Assembly (NCBI GenBank): GCA_000620185.1
Contig: JHVO01000012.1
Location: 124,001-188,000 of the forward strand
Direction: 5' to 3'
DNA from: Geodermatophilaceae bacterium URHB0062
GTDB lineage: Bacteria > Actinomycetota > Actinomycetes > Mycobacteriales > Geodermatophilaceae
DNA: 64,000 nt
The notes beneath the pieces are model-generated. The model was not told the origin of the DNA and did not search any database. It worked only from the letters and a program-made list of their open reading frames with translations. Shown here one piece after another: positions 19,390-27,469 of the stretch; position 1 is the stretch's first letter, and every line of letters begins with the position of its first letter. Made by a program: the position numbers and the translations under genes.

Positions 19390-19422
19390 TGGTCAGCGAT
19401 CGGACAGCGCACGGACAGCGCC
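19390..19422 (+). promoter_or_regulatory. Three tandem 11-bp direct repeats, putative SARP operator
   Basis: TGGTCAGCGAT, CGGACAGCGCA and CGGACAGCGCC follow one another with an exact 11-bp period; the second and third differ only in the last base. SARP regulators bind direct repeats with 11-bp spacing that overlap or adjoin the -35 region. The site is 44 bases before the oxidase start codon and beside the SARP gene itself. Confidence 0.7.
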
Positions 19423-19465
19423 CAGCGGCACGGTGGCCATCGACCGACCCGCACGAGGAGGCGCC

Positions 19466-21430
19466 GTGATCGTGGTCCACGTGCCAGGGATGCGCTCCCG
19501 GCGGGACGTGCGGACGGTCAGCGCCCGGATCAGCGACGTCCCGGGCGTGCGGACCCTCCAGGCCGACCTGGCCACTCGGACCGTGCAGGTGAGTGGCTCG
19601 ACGGCCCCCGCCGCGCTCACCGCCGCCCTCGCCACCGCCGGCTATGCCGCCGACTCGATCGACACCCCGCATCCCTTCCCGACCCACTTCGGAGGTCCTC
19701 CCGTGGACACCACCTTCTTCCCGACCGACATCACCGGCCTGCCCCGGGCCACCCGGCCGGAGGTGGTCGAGCTCGGTGACGGCGACGAGCTGCACCTGCG
19801 GCCCGGCCCGGTCGCCAAGCGGCTCGGCGACAGCACGGTGCGGATGCTCGGCTACAACGGCTCGATCCCCGGCCCCACGCTGAAGGTGCGGCAGGGCTCG
19901 GAGGTCGCCGTCCACGTCCGCAACGACACCGATCTCGACACCACCGTGCACTGGCACGGGTTGCGGCTGGAGAACCGCTACGACGGCGTACCCCACGAGA
20001 CCCAGGCCCCGATCCCGCCGGGCGGGGAGTTCACCTACCGCATCCAGTTCCCCGACCCGGGCCTGTACTGGTACCACCCGCACATCCGTGAGGACGTCAC
20101 CCAGGAGCTGGGTCTGTACGGCAGCATCCTGGTCGAGCCGGCGGAGCCGGACTACTGGCCGCCGGCGCACCGCGACGTCGTGCTGACCCTCGACGACCTG
20201 CTGCTCGAGGACGGCGTGATCGCCCCGTTCAGCCGCACCGAGACGAACTACGCGGCGATGGGCCGCTACGGCAACGTGATGCTCACCGGCGGGGAGACCG
20301 CCCCGGCGTTCACCGCGCGGAGCGGCGAGATCGTCCGGTGGTGGCTGACCAACACCGCGAACAGCCGCGTCTTCCGCGTCACCGTGCCCGGCGCCCGGAT
20401 GAAGCGCGTCGGCGGGGACAGCGGCCGGCTGGAGCACGAGGAGCTCGTTCCCGACGTCGTGCTGGCGCCCTCCGAGCGGGCAGTCGTCGACGTGCTGTTC
20501 GACCGCCCGGGCGAGCTGGCGCTCGAGCACCGCACCCCGAACCGGACCTACCGGTTGGCGGCGATCACCGTCACCGGCGAGATCGCCGACCCGCCCCTGC
20601 GGGAGGCGTTCGAGCGGCTGCGGACCGCACCCGAGCTGTCCGCCGAACGCCGGGGGCTGGACCCCTGGCTGATCGCGCCCCCGGACAAGACGCTGGCCAT
20701 CGTCGCCGAGATGGACGACCCGGGCGCGGCCGGCGTGTCCGGACCGGTGACGTACGCCTGCCCGATGCATCCCGAGGTGGTCAGCGACCAGCCCGGGCGC
20801 TGCCCGCAGTGCGGGATGAAGTTGCTGGCGACGACGCCGCCGGTGATGTACGCCTGCCCGATGCATCCCGAGGTGGTCAGCGACCAGCCCGGGCGCTGCC
20901 CGCAGTGCGGGATGAAGTTGCTGGCTACGACGCCGGCCGTCGCCCACGACATGGGCCACGACACGGGACACGACGACGACGCCCAAGCGAACCACCACGT
21001 CTCCGCCACCGCGGACGGGATCGAGTGGGAGGACGACATGGCCGAGACGAACCGGGCCACCACCACGGAGACGATGCGCTGGAAGCTGCTGGACCGCACC
21101 TCCGGCCGCGACGGGCTTCCCGTCGACTGGCGGTTCACCCAGGGGCAGCGGGTCAAGATCCGGCTGGTCAACGAGATGGACTCCGACCACCCGATGCACC
21201 ACCCGTTCCACATCCACGGAGCCGGTCGGTTCCTCGTCCTGAGCCGGGACGGGGCGCCCGAGCCCAACCTGGTGTGGAAGGACACCGTGCTCATCCCGAC
21301 CGGGCAGACCGTCGACATCCTGCTCGACGTCACCAACCCCGGCCTGTGGATGGCGCACTGCCACATCGCCGAGCACATGCACGCCGGGATGATGTTCAGT
21401 TTCACCGTCGACCGGGCGGCGACGTCATGA
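19466..21430 (+). CDS. Multicopper oxidase with degenerate HMA N-terminus and duplicated heavy-metal-binding domain
   Basis: A 654-residue protein. Residues 1-68 have the fold pattern of an HMA metallochaperone domain (VIVVHVPGM...), but the CxxC pair is replaced by RSRRD. Cupredoxin domains follow with copper motifs TVHWHGL and [11 protein letters not shown]. Around residues 430-490 a heavy-metal-binding motif of the type YACPMHPEV...[11 protein letters not shown] occurs twice in tandem. The C-terminal cupredoxin has [11 protein letters not shown] and [16 protein letters not shown], supplying types 1, 2 and 3 copper sites. It probably oxidises Cu(I) or organic substrates. No Sec or Tat signal is visible. 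GTG at 19466 is chosen for GAGGAGG just upstream. Confidence 0.9.
   Translation: MIVVHVPGMRSRRDVRTVSARISDVPGVRTLQADLATRTVQVSGSTAPAALTAALATAGYAADSIDTPHPFPTHFGGPPVDTTFFPTDITGLPRATRPEVVELGDGDELHLRPGPVAKRLGDSTVRMLGYNGSIPGPTLKVRQGSEVAVHVRNDTDLDTTVHWHGLRLENRYDGVPHETQAPIPPGGEFTYRIQFPDPGLYWYHPHIREDVTQELGLYGSILVEPAEPDYWPPAHRDVVLTLDDLLLEDGVIAPFSRTETNYAAMGRYGNVMLTGGETAPAFTARSGEIVRWWLTNTANSRVFRVTVPGARMKRVGGDSGRLEHEELVPDVVLAPSERAVVDVLFDRPGELALEHRTPNRTYRLAAITVTGEIADPPLREAFERLRTAPELSAERRGLDPWLIAPPDKTLAIVAEMDDPGAAGVSGPVTYACPMHPEVVSDQPGRCPQCGMKLLATTPPVMYACPMHPEVVSDQPGRCPQCGMKLLATTPAVAHDMGHDTGHDDDAQANHHVSATADGIEWEDDMAETNRATTTETMRWKLLDRTSGRDGLPVDWRFTQGQRVKIRLVNEMDSDHPMHHPFHIHGAGRFLVLSRDGAPEPNLVWKDTVLIPTGQTVDILLDVTNPGLWMAHCHIAEHMHAGMMFSFTVDRAATS
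20753..20935 (+). repeat. In-frame 96-bp tandem duplication inside the multicopper oxidase gene
   Basis: The segment beginning TACGCCTGCCCGATGCATCC at 20753 recurs at 20849, identical for about 87 bases except one G/T change near 20926. The period is 96 bases, or 32 codons, so the reading frame is kept and the metal-binding motif is doubled. The near identity implies a recent duplication or ongoing homogenisation. Confidence 0.95.
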
Positions 21431-22530
21431 CCGCCCCGCTCGAGCCGTTCGACGTCGACGTCGTCGTCGTGGGCGGCGGGCAGGCCGGCCTGGCCGCCGC
21501 CTGGCACCTGCGCCGGCAGGGGCTGCGGTTCCTGGTCCTGGAGGCAGCGGGGGAGCTCGGGCACACCTGGCGCACGCGGTGGGAGTCGCTGCGGCTGTTC
21601 ACCCCGGCCGAGCACGACGCACTGCCCGGCCTGCCCTTCCCGGCCCCGGCCGGCACCTATCCCGGCAAGGACGCGGTCGCCGAGTACCTGCGGGACTACG
21701 CCGCCGCCTTCGCCCTGCCCGTGGAGCTCGGCGCACGGGTGACGGGGCTGCGGCGCACCGACGGCGGGTTCCAGCTCAGCACCGCCGACCGGACGTATGT
21801 CGCCCGGCAGGTGATCGTGGCCACCGGGCCGTTCCAGACCCCGTTCGTCCCGCCGCTGTCCGCCGGGCTGGACGACTCGGTGCTCCAGCTGCACAGCGCC
21901 GAGTACCGCAGCCCCGACGCGCTGCCCGAGGGACCCACGGTGGTGATCGGTGGCGGCAACTCCGGCTTCCAGATCGCCCTGGAGCTGGCCGCCACCCGGC
22001 CGGTCGACCTGTCGGTCGGCTCGGCCTATCCGGCCCTGCCCCAGCGCCTGCTCGGACGCAGCCTGTTCTGGTGGCTGACCCGGTCGGGCCTGATGCGGGT
22101 TCCTGTCGACTCCCGGCTCGGCCGCCGCCTGCAGGCCCGCGAGACGCTCATCGGCACCGGCCGGCGCGGCCTGCAGCGGGCCGGTGTCCGGTTCCGCCCG
22201 CGGCTGGTCGACGTCGAAGGCCGCACGCTCCGGTTCGCCGACGGCAGCAGCCGCGAGGCGTCGGTCGTGGTGTGGGCGACCGGCTACCGGTTCCACCACT
22301 CCTGGATCGACGTCCCCGGCGTGCTGCGCGACGGCCGCGTCGTCCACACCCGCGGCATCACGGAGGTTCCCGGGCTGTACTTCCTCGGCCTGCCCTGGCA
22401 GTCCACCCGGGGGTCGGCACTGCTCGGCTTTGTCGCCGACGACGCCGCCCACATCGCTGCCCGCGTGGCCCGCACGGCCGCGGGGATGCACAGCGGCCAG
22501 GTGCTCCGGTCCGTCCAGGACGTGCGCTGA
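21427..22530 (+). CDS. FAD-dependent monooxygenase/oxidoreductase (flavin monooxygenase-like)
   Basis: A 367-residue flavoprotein. The FAD-binding Rossmann motif is [17 protein letters not shown] near the N-terminus, and the NADPH-binding motif is [16 protein letters not shown] (about residues 174-189). [11 protein letters not shown] near residue 285 is the conserved ATG block of flavin-containing monooxygenases. ATG overlaps the oxidase stop codon (ATGA), so the two are translated together. The combination with a metal oxidase suggests a redox role in metal stress, but the substrate is unknown. Thioredoxin-reductase-like relatives are excluded by the lack of a CxxC pair. Confidence 0.88.
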   Translation: MTAPLEPFDVDVVVVGGGQAGLAAAWHLRRQGLRFLVLEAAGELGHTWRTRWESLRLFTPAEHDALPGLPFPAPAGTYPGKDAVAEYLRDYAAAFALPVELGARVTGLRRTDGGFQLSTADRTYVARQVIVATGPFQTPFVPPLSAGLDDSVLQLHSAEYRSPDALPEGPTVVIGGGNSGFQIALELAATRPVDLSVGSAYPALPQRLLGRSLFWWLTRSGLMRVPVDSRLGRRLQARETLIGTGRRGLQRAGVRFRPRLVDVEGRTLRFADGSSREASVVVWATGYRFHHSWIDVPGVLRDGRVVHTRGITEVPGLYFLGLPWQSTRGSALLGFVADDAAHIAARVARTAAGMHSGQVLRSVQDVR

Positions 22531-22586
22531 TCCGTCGTCACCCCCAACGTCCCCGACCGGAGCCATCCGGTGCGAACCCGGCGACA

Positions 22587-22925
22587 TCACCGGTCCGAAG
22601 CCGTCCGGTCCGCATCGACCCTCGACCACAGACCCGAAGCCCACCACCGACTCGACAGCTCGGGCCGCCGGCGTACCCAGCGGACCGGGAAGAGGTGTTC
22701 CAGCTCTTCCTCGATCGCTCGCGCCTGCCGGGCGTAGTCATCTGCCTCGTCGACCAGGTGGTGCTTGCTGCGCGCCACGTGCAGGCGGGAGAACAGTCGG
22801 TAGGTCCCGACGAGTGTCCGCCAGTCCTGTTCGCGAAGCTGGCGAAGGAGCGCTGGTCGTGACCTTCGTTGCCGGGGGACCGCTCGAGGGGCGCTCGAGG
22901 CCGTGCGGGTGATCGGTTGGGGCAT
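22587..22925 (-). CDS. Hypothetical small helical protein
   Basis: A 112-residue frame with ATG at 22925 and GGAGGG seven bases before it in the coding orientation. The middle (REQDWRTLVGTYRLFSRLHV to ARAIEEELEHLFP) is amphipathic, acidic and of ordinary protein composition, unlike the Arg/Pro/Ala-rich shadow frames around it. The N-terminal 30 residues and the end are basic. I recognise no family. It lies alone between the flavoprotein gene (convergent) and a hairpin. Confidence 0.55.
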   Translation of the reverse strand: MPQPITRTASSAPRAVPRQRRSRPALLRQLREQDWRTLVGTYRLFSRLHVARSKHHLVDEADDYARQARAIEEELEHLFPVRWVRRRPELSSRWWASGLWSRVDADRTASDR

Positions 22926-23069
22926 GCCGGCCCTCCGAATGAAGAGGCGCGTGCCGGGAACCCTGCTGTCCCGGCGAACGATCCGCGCGGGACACGTCAG
23001 GCATCCGGTACGGACCGTCAGGGCGGGGAGCACCGGCGCAACCTGTTGGAAGGAGTGTGTACGCCACCG

Positions 23070-23100
23070 AGCCCCGCATCCGGAGACCGGGAGCGGGGCT
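23070..23100 (-). terminator. Hairpin after the 23.1-kb hypothetical gene
   Basis: AGCCCCGC (23070-23077) and GCGGGGCT (23093-23100) form a perfect stem around 15 bases, 20 bases past the stop codon of the minus-strand gene ending at 23121. Confidence 0.5.
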
Positions 23101-23120
23101 GGATGGATGGGTCGGCGTCG

Positions 23121-23798
23121 TCAGCAGTCGGTCAGGCGGGCGTAGGTTGTCAATGGCGCGTAGCCGAGGACCGCGCCGAGCGCGACGAAGCCCTCGTCGC
23201 TGTGGTCGTCCCACCACGGCGGCTGCATGATCGTGCCTCGCTGGACCGGCTGCTGCAGGGCCACGGCGAAGGCCTGCTCCAGGCCGCGGTCGATGACGTC
23301 GAGCAGGCGGTTGGCCCGTGCCAGGTCGGGGTCGCCGGCGGCGACCGCGTGCCAGGTGGCCCGCAGCGCGCGGCGGTTCACCCGTTCGCCCAGGCGGGCG
23401 GGGGCGATCCACACCTTCGTCGTCAGGTCGCGCCAGACGAGCGCCTCCAATCCGGCGGCCCGGGCGGCAGCCGCCCACCTCTCCGCATCGGCGTCGGAGC
23501 CGACGAGCAGACCGGTGGGCTTGGCGCCGGAGATGACCCGCGCGAGGAGGGCCTCCTCGCCGCGCATCTCGCGAGTCATCATGCCGAGCGGGTGCTGCCA
23601 GCCGCGGCAGAAGTCCAGGTTGCCGAAGCTGTGGGTGGAGGGACCGGCGGCCGTGGCCAGGTCCGGGAAGACGTACGTCGTGTTCGTCAGGTCGAACAGG
23701 CCCTGCAGGAACGCGTAGTCGTCCTCCTCCTCGTGGTAGCGCAGGTCGGTGGAGATGTCCCACGGGGCGTCGTCCCAGGTGGGGTAGCCCTTCACCAC
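23121..23798 (-). CDS. Hypothetical protein, probably truncated at the 5' end
   Basis: 225 residues from the first available start (GTG at 23798) with credible protein composition, including acidic EEEDDYAFLQGLFDLTNTTYVFPDL and a C-terminal PPWWDDHSDEGFVALGAVLGYAP. The same frame stays open and looks coding for another 47 codons upstream (for example SDGTQPTGWFITSHGAFRA) up to a TGA at 23940-23942, but this stretch contains no ATG, GTG or TTG, and no ribosome site precedes 23798. The true start is therefore missing, or lies across a frameshift. The upstream neighbour begins its stop codon at 23978. I do not recognise the family. Confidence 0.6.
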   Translation of the reverse strand: MVKGYPTWDDAPWDISTDLRYHEEEDDYAFLQGLFDLTNTTYVFPDLATAAGPSTHSFGNLDFCRGWQHPLGMMTREMRGEEALLARVISGAKPTGLLVGSDADAERWAAAARAAGLEALVWRDLTTKVWIAPARLGERVNRRALRATWHAVAAGDPDLARANRLLDVIDRGLEQAFAVALQQPVQRGTIMQPPWWDDHSDEGFVALGAVLGYAPLTTYARLTDC

Positions 23799-23977
23799 GG
23801 CGCGGAAGGCCCCGTGGCTGGTGATGAACCAGCCGGTCGGCTGGGTGCCGTCGCTGAACGCCCGGGCGCTGTTCGGCGTCCCGGGGGCACGCGTCGCTGC
23901 GCCTGCTCGTGCGGAGAAGAGGCGAAGCGCGGCCGAGGTTCAGGCTGCCGCCCCGACACACACCGCGTTCGCGTGGA

Positions 23978-25021
23978 TCAGCGCGCGCCGGTGCGGCGGG
24001 TGGCGTCGCGGACCTCGCCGACCAGCTCCTCGAGGACGTCTTCCAGCGCGGCCACGCCGAGCGGGTGGCCGCGGTCGACGACCTGCGCCAGGTGTGCACC
24101 GGTGCGCTGCAGCAGCGCGAGCACCTCGTGTAGCGGGGTGTCGGCGGCCACCTGCGGCAGTGGCCGGACGGTGCCCCGCCCCAGGGGGCGGTCGCGGCGC
24201 GCGGTGGGTACGTGGAGCACGTCGGCGAGGTGGATGTAGCCGACCAGCCGGCCGTCGCCGGCGGTGACCGGGAAGCGGGAGAACCCGGTCTCGGCCACCC
24301 GCTGCTCTACTCCGGCGGCGGTGACCCCCTGCGCCACGGTGACCAGCCGGGCGGTCTGCAGCAGGACGGCGCGCGCGGTGCGCTTGCCGAAGGCGAGGGC
24401 GTCGACGACCAGGTCGTGCTCGTCGCGGCCGAGCAGACCCTCCCGGCTGGCCTCCTCGACCAGCCCGGCGACCTGCTCTGCGGTGTAGGCGTGGCCGCCC
24501 TCCTCGACCGGTGCCACCTTGAAGACCCGCAGGACGGCGGTGGCCGCGGCGGTGAGGCCGACGATGACCGGCCGGAACAGGCGGATGAAGCCGAGCAGCG
24601 GCGGCGCGAGCAGCATCGCCGCGCGCTCCGGCCCGGCCAGCGCGACGTTCTTGGGCACCATCTCGCCCAGCATCATGTGCAGCACGCTGGTGAGCAGCAG
24701 CGCCAGGGCGAACGCGATCGGGTGCACCAGCGCCTCGGGCACGTGCACGGCGGCGAACGCGGGCTCGAGCAGGGCGGCGACCGCCGGCTCGGCGACCGCG
24801 CCCAGGCCCAGGGAGCAGATGGTGATGCCGAACTGGCAGCCGGAGATCATCAGCGGCAGCCGCTGACTGGCCCGCAGCGCCGAGCGGGCGCGGCGGGAGG
24901 TCTCGGCCAGCCCGGTGAGCCTGGTCTGGCGGGCGGCGAGCAGCGCGAACTCGGCGGCGACGAAGAAGCCGTTGCCGACGATCAGCAGCACGGCGAGCAG
25001 CAGCGCGACCGGGGTGCTCAT
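23978..25021 (-). CDS. CNNM/HlyC-type membrane protein with CBS domains (short form)
   Basis: A 347-residue protein with an N-terminal DUF21/CNNM membrane domain (three to four segments, residues 5-190, including LGEMVPKNVAL) and two CBS motifs (residues about 210-335). Unlike its neighbour, it lacks the C-terminal transporter-associated (CorC_HlyC) domain. Family members are linked to magnesium or cobalt efflux, although older annotations say hemolysin. Its start overlaps the stop of the upstream homologue by 4 bases (ATGA), so the two are cotranscribed and may form a heteromer. Confidence 0.88.
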   Translation of the reverse strand: MSTPVALLLAVLLIVGNGFFVAAEFALLAARQTRLTGLAETSRRARSALRASQRLPLMISGCQFGITICSLGLGAVAEPAVAALLEPAFAAVHVPEALVHPIAFALALLLTSVLHMMLGEMVPKNVALAGPERAAMLLAPPLLGFIRLFRPVIVGLTAAATAVLRVFKVAPVEEGGHAYTAEQVAGLVEEASREGLLGRDEHDLVVDALAFGKRTARAVLLQTARLVTVAQGVTAAGVEQRVAETGFSRFPVTAGDGRLVGYIHLADVLHVPTARRDRPLGRGTVRPLPQVAADTPLHEVLALLQRTGAHLAQVVDRGHPLGVAALEDVLEELVGEVRDATRRTGAR

Positions 25022-26343
25022 CGCCCGTCCTCCTCGCCCGTGCTGACCGGCGGTGGGACGAGGACGACGCGGTCGACGCGCAGCCCGTCCATGCGCTGCA
25101 CGCGCAGCGCCGCGCCGCGGGGCAGCTCGACGGTGTCGGCGACGCGGGGAATGCGGCCGAGCGTGGCCTGCACCAGTCCGCCCAGGGTCTCGTAGTGGCC
25201 TTCGGGCACGTAGACCTCGGTCAGCGCGGTGACCTCGTCGGGGCGCAGCAGCCCGGACAGCAGCCAGGAGCCGTCCCGGCGTCGGCGGGCCGCCGGGTCG
25301 CGGGGCCGGTCGGACTCGTCGGCGACCTCGCCGACCAGCTCCTCGACGATGTCCTCGAAGGTGACCACGCCGGCGGTCCCGCCGCGCTCGTCGACGACGA
25401 CGGCCATCTGCAGGCCGCGCTCGCGCAGCAGGTCCAGCAGCGGGTCCAGCTCGACCGAGGTCGGTACCTGCACGGGCGGCACCATCACCTCGGCCACCCG
25501 GGTGGTGGCCCGCCGGGCGAGCGGGACGGCGACGGCGTGCTTGACGTGTACCAGGCCGACGACGTCGTCGGGACTGCCGGCGGTGACCGGGAAGCGGGAG
25601 TGCCCGGCGGCGCGGGCGGCGTCGAGCACGGCCGCGACCGGGTCACCAGCCTCGATGAAGCGGACCTGCACCCGCGGGGTCATGGTGTCCGAGGCGCGCT
25701 TGTCGCCGAAGGTCAGCGACCGGACCAGCAGCTGTGCGGTCTCGGTGGCCAGCGCGCCGCGGTCGGCGGACTGGCGCAGCACCAGCGACAGCTCGTCTGG
25801 GGTGCGGGCCGAGCGCAGTTCCTCGGTGGGCTCCACCCCGACGGCGCGCAGCAGCCGGTTGGCCGAGCCGTTGAGGACGGCGACCAGTGGCCGGGTGGCG
25901 GCGGCGAAGCCCAGCTGCAGCGGCAGCACCGTGGTGGCGGTGGCGAACGGGCGAGCGAGGGCGAGGTTCTTGGGCACCAGCTCGCCGAGCACCATCTGGA
26001 CGACCGAGGCCAGCAGCAGTCCCACGGCGACGGCGACCGGCTCGACCGCGCCCTCGGGCAGGCCGACCGCGTCGAGGGGGCCGTGCAGCAGGGTGGCGAT
26101 CGACGGCTCGGCGACCAGACCGACCGCCAGAGAGGTGACGGTGATGCCCAGCTGCGCCGCCGACAGCTGCGTGGACAGGCGGGCCAGCGCCCGACGCAGC
26201 CGCGCCGCGCGGGTGTCACCCCTCGCGGCGGCGGCCTCCACCTCGGTGCGCTCGACGGTGACCAGCGCGGTCTCCGCCGCGACGAACAGCGCATTGCCGG
26301 CGATCAGCAAGACCGCAACCGCCAGGAGCAGCCACGGCGTCAC
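25018..26343 (-). CDS. CNNM/HlyC-type membrane protein with CBS and CorC_HlyC domains (long form)
   Basis: A 441-residue protein with a DUF21/CNNM membrane domain (residues 1-195, with LGELVPKNLAL), a CBS pair (residues about 210-335, GVVTFEDIVEELVGEVADE at the end of the second) and the C-terminal transporter-associated domain with GHYETLGGLVQATLGRIP. This is the standard architecture of bacterial CorB/CorC-like magnesium or cobalt transport proteins. It is the first gene of a two-gene operon with a related but shorter partner. Regulation is not visible; 421 bases without a clear gene lie upstream. Confidence 0.9.
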   Translation of the reverse strand: MTPWLLLAVAVLLIAGNALFVAAETALVTVERTEVEAAAARGDTRAARLRRALARLSTQLSAAQLGITVTSLAVGLVAEPSIATLLHGPLDAVGLPEGAVEPVAVAVGLLLASVVQMVLGELVPKNLALARPFATATTVLPLQLGFAAATRPLVAVLNGSANRLLRAVGVEPTEELRSARTPDELSLVLRQSADRGALATETAQLLVRSLTFGDKRASDTMTPRVQVRFIEAGDPVAAVLDAARAAGHSRFPVTAGSPDDVVGLVHVKHAVAVPLARRATTRVAEVMVPPVQVPTSVELDPLLDLLRERGLQMAVVVDERGGTAGVVTFEDIVEELVGEVADESDRPRDPAARRRRDGSWLLSGLLRPDEVTALTEVYVPEGHYETLGGLVQATLGRIPRVADTVELPRGAALRVQRMDGLRVDRVVLVPPPVSTGEEDGR

Positions 26344-26764
26344 GTGACGCCTGTCGCGGCCGTGCGGTCAGGGTGGAGCCGGTGCATGGAGAAGTCGAAC
26401 CGTCCTTCCAGGGCAACGTCGCGGCGTGAGCGAGGGCTCCCGCCGCCCTACCCCGTGCCCTGCGGGATCATCCTGGCAGTGACGCGGTGGGCACTTGACC
26501 CCGTCGTGGATCTCTCATCCAGACGCGGGGCGACGGCCCAATGTTGGTGGGAGCCGGTGGCGCGCCCGCCGACGCGCCCACCGCCCGAGATCGAGGCAGC
26601 CAACAACCCCTGACCCGGCCCGGCGGCCTCACTCGTCCCGGTAGTCCCACGCCCCGTGCCGCGACGTGCCCGGCGGCACTACGGTGAGGCCACTCGAAGC
26701 GCGGGGGCCGCCGAGCCGTCGAGGGAGCGCGGGGTCGGTGCTGAGGAGTTGGGGCGGCGACGGA
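26344..26764. other. Gene-poor stretch between divergent genes
   Basis: About 420 bases between the start of the long CNNM gene (minus) and a small membrane-protein gene (plus). Frames here have the Arg/Pro/Ala composition of non-coding shadows. No strong hairpin or repeat was found. It should hold the promoter of the CNNM pair. Confidence 0.5.
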
Positions 26765-27013
26765 ATGAGCACGTGGGGCTGGATCGAGGTGAGCTTCGCG
26801 CTGCTCGGGGCCCTGGCGCTGCTCGTCGCTGGCGGCGTGTTGCTCGCCCGCACAAGCCGCCCGCCGGTCGTTCGCCACCCAGCCGTTGCGGCGCACGCTC
26901 CGCGGGCCGTCCGGTCCACGCCAGGTCCGGAAGCCGGCCAGGAGCACGGGGTACCGCGGCCCGATGCCGAAGCCGAAGCCGAAGCCGCCCGGCGTACCCC
27001 GTCGCAGCCGTGA
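26765..27013 (+). CDS. Possible small single-pass membrane protein
   Basis: An 82-residue frame from ATG at 26765, preceded by GGCGACGGA. It begins STWGWIEVSFALLGALALLV, which gives one convincing membrane segment, and continues with an Ala/Glu/Pro-rich tail that includes an AEAEAEAA run. Composition of the first half is clearly protein-like; the tail less so. Function unknown, no family recognised. The protein-like segment argues for a real gene, but the opposite strand is also open. Confidence 0.45.
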   Translation: MSTWGWIEVSFALLGALALLVAGGVLLARTSRPPVVRHPAVAAHAPRAVRSTPGPEAGQEHGVPRPDAEAEAEAARRTPSQP

Positions 27014-27072
27014 CCGCCCGGCAGGACGTCGCACCGCGCTGCCGGGCCTCCGTCGCGACACAGAGGTGACCG

Positions 27073-27303
27073 TTGCCGCCGTCGACGACCTTCGATGAGC
27101 CACCCGAGTTCGACATCGGGGACCGGGTCGTCACCACCGACTCGGTCGGGCCGCCGTGGCATCGCCTTCCTCGGGGCAGCCGAGGCATCGTCGTGGCACG
27201 CACCGCTGACCGGCTGATCGCTGTTCGGTTCCACACCGGCCGGGTCGAGCATCTGCACCCGAACCTCCTGCAGTTCGACGAGGAAGGGGCAGAGGGCGGC
27301 TGA
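27073..27303 (+). CDS. Small SH3-like (KOW-type) hypothetical protein
   Basis: 76 residues from TTG at 27073 with GAGGTGACC just upstream. The core FDIGDRVVTTDSVG...VPRGSRGIVV-like strands and LIAVRFHTGRVEHLHPNLL read as a small beta-barrel of the kind found in DUF4926 and KOW-like proteins, where a GxxGxVV turn is followed by a VxF strand. Such proteins are often found in accessory regions. The function is not known, and the family assignment is tentative. The gene is convergent with chrA. Confidence 0.55.
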   Translation: MPPSTTFDEPPEFDIGDRVVTTDSVGPPWHRLPRGSRGIVVARTADRLIAVRFHTGRVEHLHPNLLQFDEEGAEGG

Positions 27304-27469
27304 GGCCTGGTCCCTCGGACAGGCCGTTCGTCTGCGTTGGATGGTTTCGCGGTCTTGGCGTCCGGCGATTCTTCGGCCGGGTCACCCGGTGAGCGACGGA
27401 GAACTCCACGGAATTCATGGCGCGCCGCCGGGCGGCTCCCACGGTGCCGGCCGCAGGGCTCGAGGGCAG

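Noticed and set aside
17225-19465. Upstream extension of the multicopper oxidase frame to 17225
   Set aside because: It is antisense to the SARP gene and shows shadow composition; GTG 19466 has GAGGAGG before it.
20753-20935. Repeat considered as a CRISPR-like array
   Set aside because: Only two adjoining coding copies with no spacers; it is an in-frame protein-domain duplication.
19289-21382. Upstream extension of the SARP regulator frame to 21382
   Set aside because: The extension is antisense to the multicopper oxidase gene, and the family N-terminus begins at GTG 19288 with a good ribosome site.
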